A stretch of DNA of 64,000 bases from Armatimonadota bacterium (GCA_003577165.1 QEUM01000008.1:45481-109480); one strand, 5' to 3'. Shown: positions 33,307 to 42,260, counted from the first letter of the stretch. Notes: generated by a model from the sequence alone, not told the origin. Translations and numbers: made by a program.

Positions 33307-34596
33307 CTATTTGTTTTCCCCGGCGCCGAGCGAATCGAGAAACGCCTTGAGTTTCTGCTCGTAACCGTGCGGCACAGGCACGTAGTAAGGCAGCGAGAGT
33401 CCCGCTCCGGGGGGGAGATAATCCTGCTCGACCCAACCGCCGAAATCATGAGGGTACTTGTATGTGCCCTGTGGCTTCTGCTCCGAAATCCCGCGGTCTT
33501 CCCACCGCTTTGTGTTGGGATCTCTCAAGTGATCCGGAACTCTGGGAGCGGGAACCCTGTCGAGATCGGAAAGCGCGCTTTCGATCGCGAGATACGACGA
33601 GTTGGATTTTGGTGAAGCAGCGAGGAACACGGTCGCTTGAGCAAGGATGATTCTCGATTCCGGCATTCCAATGCGCTCGACTGCGTGAAAAGCCGCCATC
33701 GCCACGACGAGGCCCATCGGGTTAGCGTTGCCGATGTCTTCGCTCGCCAGTATCACGATCCGCCTGGCGATGAATCTCGGTTCCTCGCCGCTGCGAATCA
33801 TGCGCGCGAGATAGTGGAGCGCCGCGTCGACGTCGCTTCCCCGAACGCTCTTGATGAAGGCGGAGATGACGTCGTAATGCTGATCCCCTTTCGCATCGTA
33901 TCGCGTCAGAGGCCGATTCATGGCCTGGGCGACTAGTTCCGCGCCGATCGCATTATGCGGCAGCGCGAGCTGTGCTGCATACTCAATTCCGTTCATCGCA
34001 ACGCGAGCGTCGCCGTTCGCCCATCGAACGACGAGGTCCTCGGCCTCTTGCGAGAGTGAAATCTCTTCCGCTTCCGCTGCCCTTCGCACAAGCGTTCGGA
34101 TGTCTTCGTCATCCAGCGATCTCAGCACGAGCACTCGGCATCTGCTGAGAAGGGGGTTGGCCAGACTGAAGGTGGGATTTTCGGTCGTTGCGCCGATGAG
34201 CGTGAGCGTTCCGTCCTCGACGAATTCGAGGAGCGCATCCTGCTGAGTGCGGCTGAAGTGATGAATCTCATCGAGGAACAGGAGCGTCGGAATGGATCGC
34301 ACTCTCGCGGCCTGAGCGATTTCACGGATGTCCTTCACTCCGCACGTGACGGCGCTTCGCGCCTCGAGGTGAGCTCCTGCGTATTTCGCGATGATCTGAG
34401 CGAGGGAGGTCTTTCCGCACCCGGCAGGCCCCCAGAGGATGACGGAGCCGGTCGCGCCGCGCTCGATCGTGGAGCGCATCGGCGACTCCGGCGACGTGAG
34501 GTGGCGTTGGCCGACGAAGTCGTCTAAGGTCTGCGGCCGGAGGCGGGCGGCAAGCGGGGCTCGACGCTCATCGCGCTGCTCTTCGAACAGGCTCAA
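33307..34596 (-). CDS. rarA: replication-associated recombination protein A (AAA+ ATPase)
   Basis: RarA/MgsA-type AAA+ ATPase of 429 residues that acts at stalled replication forks. N-terminal LAARLRPQTLDDFVGQRHL leads into Walker A GPAGCGKTS and Walker B TLLFLDEIHHF, with sensor segment LIGATTENPTFSLANPLLSRC. The C-terminal half has the MgsA-type YDVISAFIKSVRGSDVDAALHYLARM and SEDIGNANPMGL. The start is a TTG at 34596; TATCCT lies seven bases upstream without a Shine-Dalgarno, suggesting a leaderless mRNA. It is divergent from the beta-propeller gene. Confidence 0.94.
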   Translation of the reverse strand: MSLFEEQRDERRAPLAARLRPQTLDDFVGQRHLTSPESPMRSTIERGATGSVILWGPAGCGKTSLAQIIAKYAGAHLEARSAVTCGVKDIREIAQAARVRSIPTLLFLDEIHHFSRTQQDALLEFVEDGTLTLIGATTENPTFSLANPLLSRCRVLVLRSLDDEDIRTLVRRAAEAEEISLSQEAEDLVVRWANGDARVAMNGIEYAAQLALPHNAIGAELVAQAMNRPLTRYDAKGDQHYDVISAFIKSVRGSDVDAALHYLARMIRSGEEPRFIARRIVILASEDIGNANPMGLVVAMAAFHAVERIGMPESRIILAQATVFLAASPKSNSSYLAIESALSDLDRVPAPRVPDHLRDPNTKRWEDRGISEQKPQGTYKYPHDFGGWVEQDYLPPGAGLSLPYYVPVPHGYEQKLKAFLDSLGAGENK

Positions 34597-34672
34597 CGTC
34601 TGGAGGATACCAGCGCAGATTCCGACGGGCCTTCTGTGACGGGTAACTTATCGAAACCGGAGGACCGCCTTA

Positions 34673-35962
34673 GTGCGCCGACTTTACATAAGATTCGCTC
34701 TCCTGTTCGTCATCCTCGCAGTCGTCCTTGTTCCGTTCTTCATCTGGCTTCAGAACAGGCCCCGCGACCGCGTGTTGGTGGACATCCCGCCCGTCAATAC
34801 CACGGGCTACATCGCGGCGCTCGAAGAAAGCGGCCCGGTCGAGAGGCTGGTTTCGATCACTCCGGAAGGGCAGATTCGCCGCACGCCGGACCCGACGGCA
34901 GCTGGCGAGGTCGAAGTGGAGGATGGGGATTTCACCTGGCAGCCGGACGGCCGCAGAATCGTGTTCGTCAGCAATCGGTCGGAGGACGGCTCGTATCAAC
35001 TCTTCGAGTGGGCGCCTGATCGGGAGGGAGAGCCGTACATGTTGACGCCGCTCGGCTCGTCGAGACGGAGCCCGTGGTTCTCCGGCGACGGCGCATACTG
35101 CCTGTTCGTTTCGAGCGGAGTCGTCTACGAACTGAGGTATCCCAAGTTGACGATTGGGCGCGTGATGCCACCGAGCGCGAAGGTTGAAACGACACAGAGC
35201 GAAGAGGAGATCCATCACGAAGGCGACGGCCACGATCACAGTCACGAACTGACGGATCAAATCGCCGATGCATGGGACTCGATGAGGGAGCAGCTTCGCT
35301 CCGACGGGTTCGAGAAGGGATTCGTCGATCCCACCGACTTCGCTTTCGTCGGAGTTGCCGGCACCGATCGAGGAAAGGCCCTCATCTTCCAGTCACGCCA
35401 AGCCAAGACCATCGAGGAGGCGGTGCCGATCCCATCGCTCGCCGCTGACCGGATCGACGTTGATATGCATCCGACCATGCCGCTGCTCGTGGTTTCGGTG
35501 GTGAACTTCAGGTATCCGATTCTCGATCTCGTTCCTCCGGAACAGATCGACGAAAACGGAAAGGTCAAAACTCCCTATTCAAACGCGCTCTGGTTTTACA
35601 AGTTGGACGGAATGGCGCCACCTGTGCCGATCTTCCTCGATCAGGGATCGAGTCAAGCGATGGTCTCGCCTGCCATCTCGCCCGACGGCTCGAAAGTGGC
35701 CGTCGTGCAATTGGAGAAAGAGAACAACCAGTGGGCGAGCAAGTCGCTCCTCGTTGCCGAACTGACCGAGTGGGGAATTCAAAACGCGAAGACCGTAACG
35801 CTCGGCGATGTGTCGGACCCCTCTTGGTCGCCGGACGGCACTTCGCTCGTCTTCATCCGGGACGGCGACGTGTGCACCGTGCGCGCAGACGGCACGGGAG
35901 AGAAGAAGCTGACCAACGGCAAGGGGCGATATCGCTCGCCCAAATTCAGTCCGATGAAGTAG
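34673..35962 (+). CDS. membrane-anchored TolB/WD40-like beta-propeller protein
   Basis: 429 residues, GTG start nine bases after GGAGG. One N-terminal membrane segment (FALLFVILAVVLVPFFIWL) anchors a periplasmic domain made of repeats of the PD40 type: DFTWQPDGRRIVFVSNRSED, RSPWFSGDGAYCLFVSSG, SPAISPDGSKVAVVQLE and DPSWSPDGTSLVFIRDG. A His/Glu-rich linker (EEEIHHEGDGHDHSHE, near residue 185) could bind metal. Such propellers are usually protein-binding scaffolds. It ends exactly next to the convergent Fic-like gene, with no bases between them. Confidence 0.8.
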   Translation: MRRLYIRFALLFVILAVVLVPFFIWLQNRPRDRVLVDIPPVNTTGYIAALEESGPVERLVSITPEGQIRRTPDPTAAGEVEVEDGDFTWQPDGRRIVFVSNRSEDGSYQLFEWAPDREGEPYMLTPLGSSRRSPWFSGDGAYCLFVSSGVVYELRYPKLTIGRVMPPSAKVETTQSEEEIHHEGDGHDHSHELTDQIADAWDSMREQLRSDGFEKGFVDPTDFAFVGVAGTDRGKALIFQSRQAKTIEEAVPIPSLAADRIDVDMHPTMPLLVVSVVNFRYPILDLVPPEQIDENGKVKTPYSNALWFYKLDGMAPPVPIFLDQGSSQAMVSPAISPDGSKVAVVQLEKENNQWASKSLLVAELTEWGIQNAKTVTLGDVSDPSWSPDGTSLVFIRDGDVCTVRADGTGEKKLTNGKGRYRSPKFSPMK

Positions 35963-36418
35963 TCAGTCCGTCAGGTTTGCGACTGCATCCGCATAGGTTT
36001 CAATTACCTCGTGCACGATGCTTCGCACGGGCGGGTGCAGATTCGGCGGCTCCTCGGAGGGAACAGCGATCGAAGCGACCGCCGTCTTGCCGTCCACCTT
36101 TTTGTCGGCGATGGAAAGAACCCACTGCAGCGCGGATTCCGGGGCGAGCGTGCTCATGTATCCGTTCATGTATAGGAACGTGAGGGCGGCGACGAACGCG
36201 GTCGCGCGGTTTCCTTCGGTGAACGGCCTCATCTTGAGAAAGCCCTGCAGGAAGCGTCCGGCCTGCTCGATTACGTCGGTGCTTTGTCCGTACCCATACT
36301 GAAAGTAGGTCGCCTCTTCGAGTTGCGCATACTTGAAGTCGTTCTGCTGCTTCGTAACCTCTTGATTGATCCAGAGTACGTCCTGAACTGTCAGGTAGTG
36401 CAAGGTGACCACGCTCAT
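35963..36418 (-). CDS. Fic/Doc-family protein with degenerate active-site motif
   Basis: 151 residues. The fold signature is FLQGFLKMRPFTEGNRATA, which aligns with the Fic motif H-x-F-x-[DE]-GN-[GK]-R-x-x. The key His is replaced by Arg, and the residues after GN read RA instead of GR or KR, so AMP transfer or kinase activity as in Doc is doubtful. TFLYMNGY after the motif is typical. Doc-like toxins often pair with an antitoxin, but none lies beside it. It is downstream of the SIS gene on the same strand. Confidence 0.7.
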   Translation of the reverse strand: MSVVTLHYLTVQDVLWINQEVTKQQNDFKYAQLEEATYFQYGYGQSTDVIEQAGRFLQGFLKMRPFTEGNRATAFVAALTFLYMNGYMSTLAPESALQWVLSIADKKVDGKTAVASIAVPSEEPPNLHPPVRSIVHEVIETYADAVANLTD

Positions 36419-36455
36419 TTTTGCTGCTCGCTGATTCGCATTGTACTCCGGCGCG

Positions 36456-37409
36456 CTATCTCGTTCGCGTGATCTTCGTCAGATTGCGCGGCGTATCCGG
36501 ATCGAGGCTTTTTTCCAGCGCGGCCTCGTATGCGAGCCTTTGCGCGAACACGACCGAGGGGAAGGGCTGAAGCGTATCGGCGAGATTGGAGCGGGGAGCG
36601 CTGATGATGGAAGCCCGCGACGCCTTGAGGCGAGGGATCGCCTTGTCTCGGGCCGAGACTCCGAAACAGAGAGCCGCAGCATCCGGGCCCGCCAGGGCGA
36701 CCGGCCCGTGCGCGAAGTCGGCGGTGCTGTACGCCTTGCAGGGAAGGAGAGCGCACTCCATGAGTTTGAGGGCGGCCTCGTGGGCGGTCGAAAACTGGTA
36801 TCCGCGTCCGAGCGAGAAGAGGAGGCGCGCTCGCGTCAGAGTTTCGACCGCATCTCGAATCCCAGGCGAGTCTGCCGCGCGTGCGACGGCGGGAGCGACT
36901 TCGGGCTCCGGAAGGCTCGCCCCCATCGCGCGCGCGATTTGATAGAAGGCGAGGAGCGTGAGGGTGTAGGTCTTCGTCGCCGCCACGGCCCTCTCTTCGC
37001 CCGCGCCGAGGAAGATGTGACTGCGGGCCGCCTCCGTCACGGGTCCGCGCTCGACGTTGGTGATGGAGAGCGTTCTGTGTCCGTTCTTGCGCGCGTTCTC
37101 AAGCACTTCCGACACATCCGGGGCGGCTGCCGACTGTGAGACGCCGATGACAAGGCTCTTGGGATATTCGACCTTCGCCCCATACCGCGTGAGGACGCTG
37201 GGCGCTGCGAGGAGCGAAGGGATGCGAAGGTGAATTTCGAACAGGTATCGCGCGTAGAGGCACGCGTTGTCGCTGCTTCCTCTCGCGACGAGAAGGATGA
37301 GCGATGGGCGCGCCTTTTTGACGGCTCGCTGTGCTTGCGTCAAGAGGGGCTGCGCGTTCGAACTCAGCAGTGAAGGCTGCTCTTGGATCTCGCGCAGCAT
37401 TTGGTGCAT
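36456..37409 (-). CDS. double SIS-domain protein, NagB-II/AgaS or GlmS-isomerase-like
   Basis: 317 residues, two sugar isomerase (SIS) domains. It starts MHQMLREIQEQPSLL, and has LLVARGSSDNACLYARYLFE, VIGVSQSAAAPDVSEVL, AVAATKTYTLTLLAFY and in the second half SLGRGYQFSTAHEAALKLME with AHGPVAL. This family deaminates or isomerises phosphorylated amino sugars. The usual SQSGESPD is changed to SQSAAAPD, affecting residues that bind sugar phosphate, so activity may differ. It begins six bases after dnaE2, so it is probably transcribed with the mutagenesis genes, an unexpected partner. Confidence 0.85.
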   Translation of the reverse strand: MHQMLREIQEQPSLLSSNAQPLLTQAQRAVKKARPSLILLVARGSSDNACLYARYLFEIHLRIPSLLAAPSVLTRYGAKVEYPKSLVIGVSQSAAAPDVSEVLENARKNGHRTLSITNVERGPVTEAARSHIFLGAGEERAVAATKTYTLTLLAFYQIARAMGASLPEPEVAPAVARAADSPGIRDAVETLTRARLLFSLGRGYQFSTAHEAALKLMECALLPCKAYSTADFAHGPVALAGPDAAALCFGVSARDKAIPRLKASRASIISAPRSNLADTLQPFPSVVFAQRLAYEAALEKSLDPDTPRNLTKITRTR

Positions 37410-37415
37410 GCGACA

Positions 37416-40400
37416 TTATCGCCCACGGCGCATGATGAAGTCTTCGGCGTGAACTGCCTTCTGCTCGACGGCAAAGCCGTTTGAGTCCGAACGGAGCGCA
37501 TAGGGAAAGACGTGCTCCGCCAGAAAGGCGGTATGGCCGTCTCGGTCTTGGGCGATGCCTCGCAAGGTGACGAAGGGCGAGCAGATGATCGTATGGCCAT
37601 ACTTCTGATAGGTTTCATCGAAGCAGGTCACGTTCAACAGCCCGGTTTCGTCTTCGAGATCGAAGAAAACGACTCTGCGTCCCGACGCGGTCGGCGGAAA
37701 CCGCAGGCGCATGGCAAGCCCGACTACGATCGCGTTTTCGCCGGGTTTAAGTTTGCCGGCCCCAGCGCAGGAGATTCCGCCTTTCGACTCGATGCGGCCA
37801 CGCTCGAAAGCAAGCAGATGCCTCTCCGAATTCATGCCGAGCATGGCGCGTTCGAGGACGCATTTTTCGTAATCCGTGAAATCAGGAACGGAATCGGGAA
37901 TCTCATAATCATCCATCGCGTCGAAAAGGGCGGACTGTCGATCGGTGTTCCTGAGAAGTCGTCCTGCGTCCGACAGAGACCAGAGCAGAGCCCTGCGATT
38001 CGCATGCAGCGCGTCGAATGCGCCGGACAACATCAGATGCTCCAACTCGTGGATCGCTGGGCGCACACGGCGGCAAAAATCCCAAAGGCTCGAATAGCGC
38101 CCGCTTCGCCGGGCTTCGACGATTCGGTTGCGCGTCGCCTCGGAAAGGCCGAAATGCGCGACAAGCCCCGTTCGAATGACGCCGGAATTTCCCACGAACT
38201 GCACGTCGCTTTCATTGATGTCCACCGGAAGTATTCGAACCCCGCGCACCCGCGCTTCGTTGGCGATCGTGCCTGGACCGTAATAGCCAGCAGGCTGGTT
38301 CGAGAGAAGGGCGGCGAAATACTCGGCGGGGAAGTTCTGCTGACAGTAGACGCAGCGGATGGAGATTTCGGCGAACGACAGAGCATGCCCCTGCGCGAAG
38401 CCGTACCCTCGGAATCCGGAAACCAAATCGAACACATGCTCCGCCACCTGAAGCGTGTAGCCGTTCTTAAGGCATCGCGAAACGAGTTCTTCCCGGATTC
38501 TTTGCGCCCAGTCTTCGGCGCGAAACTTGTGGATGTGCTCCCGAATCTCCTCGGCTTCGCCGGCCGTGTATCCGCAGAAAGACTGCAGAAGTTGGTCCAC
38601 CTGCTCTTGGAAGACGATGATCCCATACGACTTTCCGAGAATCTCCTCGAGCATCGGGTGGGGATAAACGTACTGTTCGATTCCACGCCGCCTGCGGATG
38701 AGCGCGTTGATCTTCACCGCGCCACCGACTCCGGGACGAATTCCCGCTTGCACCAGGCTGGCGTCGTGTAGGTCTTGCGTGCAGAGCCGGACGTGAGCCT
38801 GACGCATCGCAGGCGACGCGCTTTGGGGAACGCCGATCAACTCCCCGGATCGGAAAGTCTCGAACACGCCTTCGTCGTCGAGCGGAATGTCGCGCACGTC
38901 GAAGAGGGGGTTTTGGCTGATTCGAATCGCCTCCTGCGTTCCGGCAAGCACGTCTTGCCCGCGCAGGCAGAGGATGTCGAATTTGTCGAAGTATCTCTTC
39001 GACGTGTATTTGTCCCACTGGATGATAGGCACGTTCGGCGTCGGGGATTCGATGAGCGGAACCGTCTCTGCGAGGGGACGAGAAGAAAGCACCAGCCCGG
39101 AGGCGTGCGCCGCCGCTTGACGCGGCAAGCCCTGAATGCGGTCAGCGATTTCGAAGAGCAGACGGAAGCGCTCTGCGGGGATGTTGGCGTCCCGAAGTTC
39201 CGGCCTCGCTAGCAGAGAACGCTCAAGACTTCCTCCATGAATCGAGCCGTGCAGGCGCTTGGCTAAATAGCCGAGAGTCGCGTCGGGAATCATGAGCGCC
39301 TTGCCGATCATCCGAACGATGCCTCGGCCCTGATAGGTGGAGATGGCGGAGATGCCCGCGACACGGTCCGCTCCGTAGCGCTTAACGAAAAACGCCCGGA
39401 TGTCGTCTCTCATGTGCGCCTCGAAGTCTATGTCTATGTCCGGCCTTTTGCTTCCGTCAGGCGGAATGAACCGATCGAAGTGCAGGTCGTGTCGAATCGC
39501 GTCGATGCGTGAAAGCCCCAGGCAGAAGGCGACCGCGCTGTCAACGACCGACCCTCGCGCGCTGTAATGAATGCCCCGCCTTCGGGCCCAGCGGCAGGCT
39601 TCCCAGATGGCGAGGAAGTGGCTTGCGTAGCCGAGATCGCAGATACGATTGAGTTCGAGGTTCAGACGCCGCGTGACACTCGGCTTCATCTCTTTGTATC
39701 GGGCCAGAGCCCCTTTGAACGTCTCGCAGCGAAGCATGGCATCCGCATCCTCGTGAAAGCGAGGAAAATCAGGCCGATCGGGAAGAGGCCAATCCGGCAG
39801 TTCGTTCGCGATGTGGCGTGTGTTCTCGATGGCCTCACAGCAATCTGCGAACAACTTTTCGTATTCCGCTCCCGTTCGCATGCGCCGCTCGGCGTTGATG
39901 GATCGCAGCGGGATGGGAGGAACTTGAGGCTGGGATGCGTCTCTCTGCGCCTTTCTGCCCAGGATCTCCTCGACTGCGCACAGAGTTTCTGCGCAGAGGA
40001 GCGCATCTTGAACACAGAAATCCTCCTTCGAGGCGTGCAGAGCTGGGTTTGCGGCGACGGTGTGCACGCGTTTCGCGTGCGCAAGGACGACGAGGCGCGC
40101 GTTCGTTTCGGTCTCCCAGGGAACGAATGTGCGCTCGATCTGGACGAAGAGGCGTCGGCGCGTGAAGATGCCGACAAGCCTATCGAGCACTCGCTCGGCC
40201 TCCGCGCCTCGCCTCGCCATCAGAAGGCGGTTTAGGGGGCCGAAGTGCCCCCCCGTCAGACAAAGCAAGCCCTCCGAGTAAGCCTCGAGCCTCTCCCAAG
40301 TGCAGAGCGGATAGAGGCGCGGCTCCTCGCGATGGCAGATCGTGATCAGGCGCGAGAGGTTGGCGTAGCCCGTCGAGTCTGCGACGAGAAGGACCAAATC

Positions 40401-40889
40401 CCCTCCGTCCGCCATCTCGACGGTGGCGCCGAGAATCGGCTTGACGCCCGCCTCCTTCGCGGCGCGAGCAAACGCGACCGCGCCCGCAAGCGAAAACCTG
40501 TCGGTCATCGCAACCGCCTTCATCCCCCCCGCTGCGGTGAGAGCGGCGATCTGCTCCGGATACAGAGCGCTTCTTCCATAAGAGAAGGCAGACACGGCGT
40601 GCAATGGCACGAACTGCGACTCCGGTGCTGAGCCGACTTGCGAAAAGCATTTCATGGCCTCGACGCGCGCGTCTCGCTCCTCTCGCTTCCGGACTTCGTA
40701 ATCCACCGTGTAGGCCTCCCGGACGACGGAAGGGTTGCGTCGGTCTGGAGTCGCAGAAGCGATGAGCGGCGCGCCTTCGCGGACTCGCGTGCGCACGACG
40801 GATCGAGAATCCAGGTACTTGAGGATCTCTCGCTCCGGCTCCCCCTCCCACCATCGTCCGGCCTCTTTCCAATGAGCGAGAACTTTCAT
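37416..40889 (-). CDS. dnaE2: error-prone DNA polymerase DnaE2 with N-terminal DUF6504-like extension
   Basis: C-family polymerase alpha of 1157 residues. From about residue 95 the PHP domain reads FVPLHAVSAFSYGRSALYPE, where the metal-binding His pair is partly lost. The palm has KRPDIDIDFEAHMRDD with two catalytic Asp, and DKFDILCLRG with the third. GFRGYGFAQGHALSFAEIS and the OB-fold end are normal for DnaE2. The first 70 residues (VLAHWKEAGRWWEGEPEREI) look like the DUF6504 proteins that lie near imuB in other genomes, so this seems a fusion. It starts four bases after imuB and works with it in translesion synthesis. Confidence 0.92.
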   Translation of the reverse strand: MKVLAHWKEAGRWWEGEPEREILKYLDSRSVVRTRVREGAPLIASATPDRRNPSVVREAYTVDYEVRKREERDARVEAMKCFSQVGSAPESQFVPLHAVSAFSYGRSALYPEQIAALTAAGGMKAVAMTDRFSLAGAVAFARAAKEAGVKPILGATVEMADGGDLVLLVADSTGYANLSRLITICHREEPRLYPLCTWERLEAYSEGLLCLTGGHFGPLNRLLMARRGAEAERVLDRLVGIFTRRRLFVQIERTFVPWETETNARLVVLAHAKRVHTVAANPALHASKEDFCVQDALLCAETLCAVEEILGRKAQRDASQPQVPPIPLRSINAERRMRTGAEYEKLFADCCEAIENTRHIANELPDWPLPDRPDFPRFHEDADAMLRCETFKGALARYKEMKPSVTRRLNLELNRICDLGYASHFLAIWEACRWARRRGIHYSARGSVVDSAVAFCLGLSRIDAIRHDLHFDRFIPPDGSKRPDIDIDFEAHMRDDIRAFFVKRYGADRVAGISAISTYQGRGIVRMIGKALMIPDATLGYLAKRLHGSIHGGSLERSLLARPELRDANIPAERFRLLFEIADRIQGLPRQAAAHASGLVLSSRPLAETVPLIESPTPNVPIIQWDKYTSKRYFDKFDILCLRGQDVLAGTQEAIRISQNPLFDVRDIPLDDEGVFETFRSGELIGVPQSASPAMRQAHVRLCTQDLHDASLVQAGIRPGVGGAVKINALIRRRRGIEQYVYPHPMLEEILGKSYGIIVFQEQVDQLLQSFCGYTAGEAEEIREHIHKFRAEDWAQRIREELVSRCLKNGYTLQVAEHVFDLVSGFRGYGFAQGHALSFAEISIRCVYCQQNFPAEYFAALLSNQPAGYYGPGTIANEARVRGVRILPVDINESDVQFVGNSGVIRTGLVAHFGLSEATRNRIVEARRSGRYSSLWDFCRRVRPAIHELEHLMLSGAFDALHANRRALLWSLSDAGRLLRNTDRQSALFDAMDDYEIPDSVPDFTDYEKCVLERAMLGMNSERHLLAFERGRIESKGGISCAGAGKLKPGENAIVVGLAMRLRFPPTASGRRVVFFDLEDETGLLNVTCFDETYQKYGHTIICSPFVTLRGIAQDRDGHTAFLAEHVFPYALRSDSNGFAVEQKAVHAEDFIMRRGR

Positions 40890-40892
40890 CGT

Positions 40893-42080
40893 TTATCCCC
40901 CCCACCCGGTGGAATCTCGCCATGCACGAAGGAGAAGATCGCGCCTTTGCGGCTCCATCTGCGCGGCGGTTTTGATCGCCTCGCTGCCGAAGACTTTTTT
41001 GAGTCGCAAGAGGGCTTGCTCGCAGCCGTTCGCGCTTTCGTCGTCTCGCAGCGCGCGTTGCGCTTGGCCGGCTGGACGAACGTCTTCGAGCCTCAGATAA
41101 AGGGCGGAGATTCCCTGTTCGATGGAGATTCGCCGGAGGGTGAGGCGCAAACCTGTGAGGAGCGCGCCGAGGCTTTGCATCGGGCGAGTAAATGCGCGCT
41201 TTGCGCCTCTGACGGTTCCGTCTTCGAAGTGCGTTTCAAGTTCGACTTCGTTCGCCGCGAGATTTTTCTCGCGGAGACTTTCGGAGAGGGTTTGCGCGAG
41301 AGAGAGGAGAGCGGGCTCCATTTCCGCGTCGAGGCGCGCGGGCTGTGGGAAGTGAAATGCGGCGCGCACTTCGTCGGGAGGATAAAGCGGGAGAACGCGC
41401 GTGGGATCGCTCCCTTGCGCCCAGAGCCGAATTCGCGCGCCCTCGTCTCCGAAATGCCGACGCAGCAAGGCGGAGTCGAGCGCCGCCGCCTCGCCGCAGG
41501 TTCGGATGCCGAGCCGCTTCAGCCTTTGCAGCGCTTCAGGTTCGGCGAGCCAAAGGTGTTCGATCGAGACCGGGGAGAGGTAGTTCGAATCCCCCCCCTC
41601 AGCGACCACTTCGGCGTGGCCCTGCGACCTTGCGGCCGCAATGCGCGCGACGAGTTTCGAGGACGCGATGCCGACCCTCGGGCAAACGCCGCAGGCGTGG
41701 AAGATGTCGGCGACGATCCGCATCGCATCGTCCCTTGCGTGTGGAAGCCTGCCGAGATCGAGGAAGGCCGCGTGGTCGTCTACAGGCTCGACGGCTGAGG
41801 CGTACTCGGCGCAGGCGTCGAGGAAGCGCCGTGAAGCAGCGGCGTAGTCCTCTCTTCGATAATCCACGAACACCGGTTCCTGCGCCCGGCCCCTTCCGGC
41901 GTAGCGGGCCTCGGCCGCCCTGAGGCCGGGGTGAATCCCATAGCGGCGAGCCTGAATGGAGGCGTCCAGGACCGCGCGGTCACGCAGCACGGCGACGGGC
42001 CGACCGGCCAGTTCCGGCCTTGACCGGGCAAGGCTCGCGGCATAGAAGCCGTCGAAGGTGACGAAGGCGACGCACGCCAT
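40893..42080 (-). CDS. imuB: ImuB-like Y-family polymerase homologue
   Basis: 395 residues. The N-terminal palm begins CVAFVTFDGFYAASLARSRPE, like DinB. Where active DinB has S-I-D-E-A-Y-L, this protein has D-D-H-A-A-F-L in EPVDDHAAFLDLG; in the ungapped alignment the catalytic Asp-Glu become His-Ala. ImuB proteins are typically inactive and act as clamp-binding adaptors for DnaE2, so this fits. IASSKLVARIAAARSQGH and the little-finger region follow. The gene is directly followed by dnaE2. imuA or a RecA-like partner is missing. Repeated GTAGAC half-sites lie directly upstream. Confidence 0.85.
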   Translation of the reverse strand: MACVAFVTFDGFYAASLARSRPELAGRPVAVLRDRAVLDASIQARRYGIHPGLRAAEARYAGRGRAQEPVFVDYRREDYAAASRRFLDACAEYASAVEPVDDHAAFLDLGRLPHARDDAMRIVADIFHACGVCPRVGIASSKLVARIAAARSQGHAEVVAEGGDSNYLSPVSIEHLWLAEPEALQRLKRLGIRTCGEAAALDSALLRRHFGDEGARIRLWAQGSDPTRVLPLYPPDEVRAAFHFPQPARLDAEMEPALLSLAQTLSESLREKNLAANEVELETHFEDGTVRGAKRAFTRPMQSLGALLTGLRLTLRRISIEQGISALYLRLEDVRPAGQAQRALRDDESANGCEQALLRLKKVFGSEAIKTAAQMEPQRRDLLLRAWRDSTGWGG

Positions 42081-42081
42081 A

Positions 42082-42125
42082 GTAGACCGACGAAAGTCTA
42101 CAATATTATGTAGATATTAGTCTAC
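42082..42125. promoter_or_regulatory. candidate SOS operator of the imuB-dnaE2 operon
   Basis: Four half-sites in alternating orientation: GTAGAC at 42082, GTCTAC at 42096, GTAGAT at 42110 and GTCTAC at 42120. Start-to-start spacings are 14, 14 and 10 bases. The region between them is AT-rich and holds promoter-like hexamers. LexA operators are inverted repeats in this position in imuB-dnaE2 cassettes of other phyla, but the consensus differs between phyla. The regulator is inferred. Confidence 0.55.
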
Positions 42126-42180
42126 TATTTGGAGGGTGGCGGTGGGCGGCGCCCTGGGCCCTCACGCGCAGGCAAAAAAG

Positions 42181-42211
42181 TTGTCACAAATCGAAAAATC
42201 CTTTGTATAAT
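42181..42211 (+). promoter_or_regulatory. sigma-70-type promoter of the thioredoxin-like cassette
   Basis: TTGTCA at 42181-42186 and a perfect TATAAT at 42206-42211, spacer 19. The -10 ends seven bases before the ATG at 42219, so transcription should start at or next to that ATG, giving a leaderless mRNA. Confidence 0.7.
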
Positions 42212-42221
42212 TACTGTTATG

Positions 42222-42260
42222 GAGCCCAGGAGCCCAGGAGCCCAGGAGCCCAGGAGCCCA
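42222..42260 (+). repeat. 8-bp tandem repeat GAGCCCAG, 4.9 units
   Basis: Four full units and seven bases of a fifth start directly after the ATG at 42219-42221. Eight is not a multiple of three, so each unit gained or lost shifts the frame. At the present length the ATG frame stops at 42329. With one unit fewer it enters the thioredoxin-like frame. Confidence 0.9.

Noticed and set aside
33060..33350. Arg/Lys-rich frame of 96 codons on the plus strand as a ribosomal-type protein
   Set aside because: No start signal, no match to L34, S21 or similar proteins, and it runs antisense into the end of rarA.
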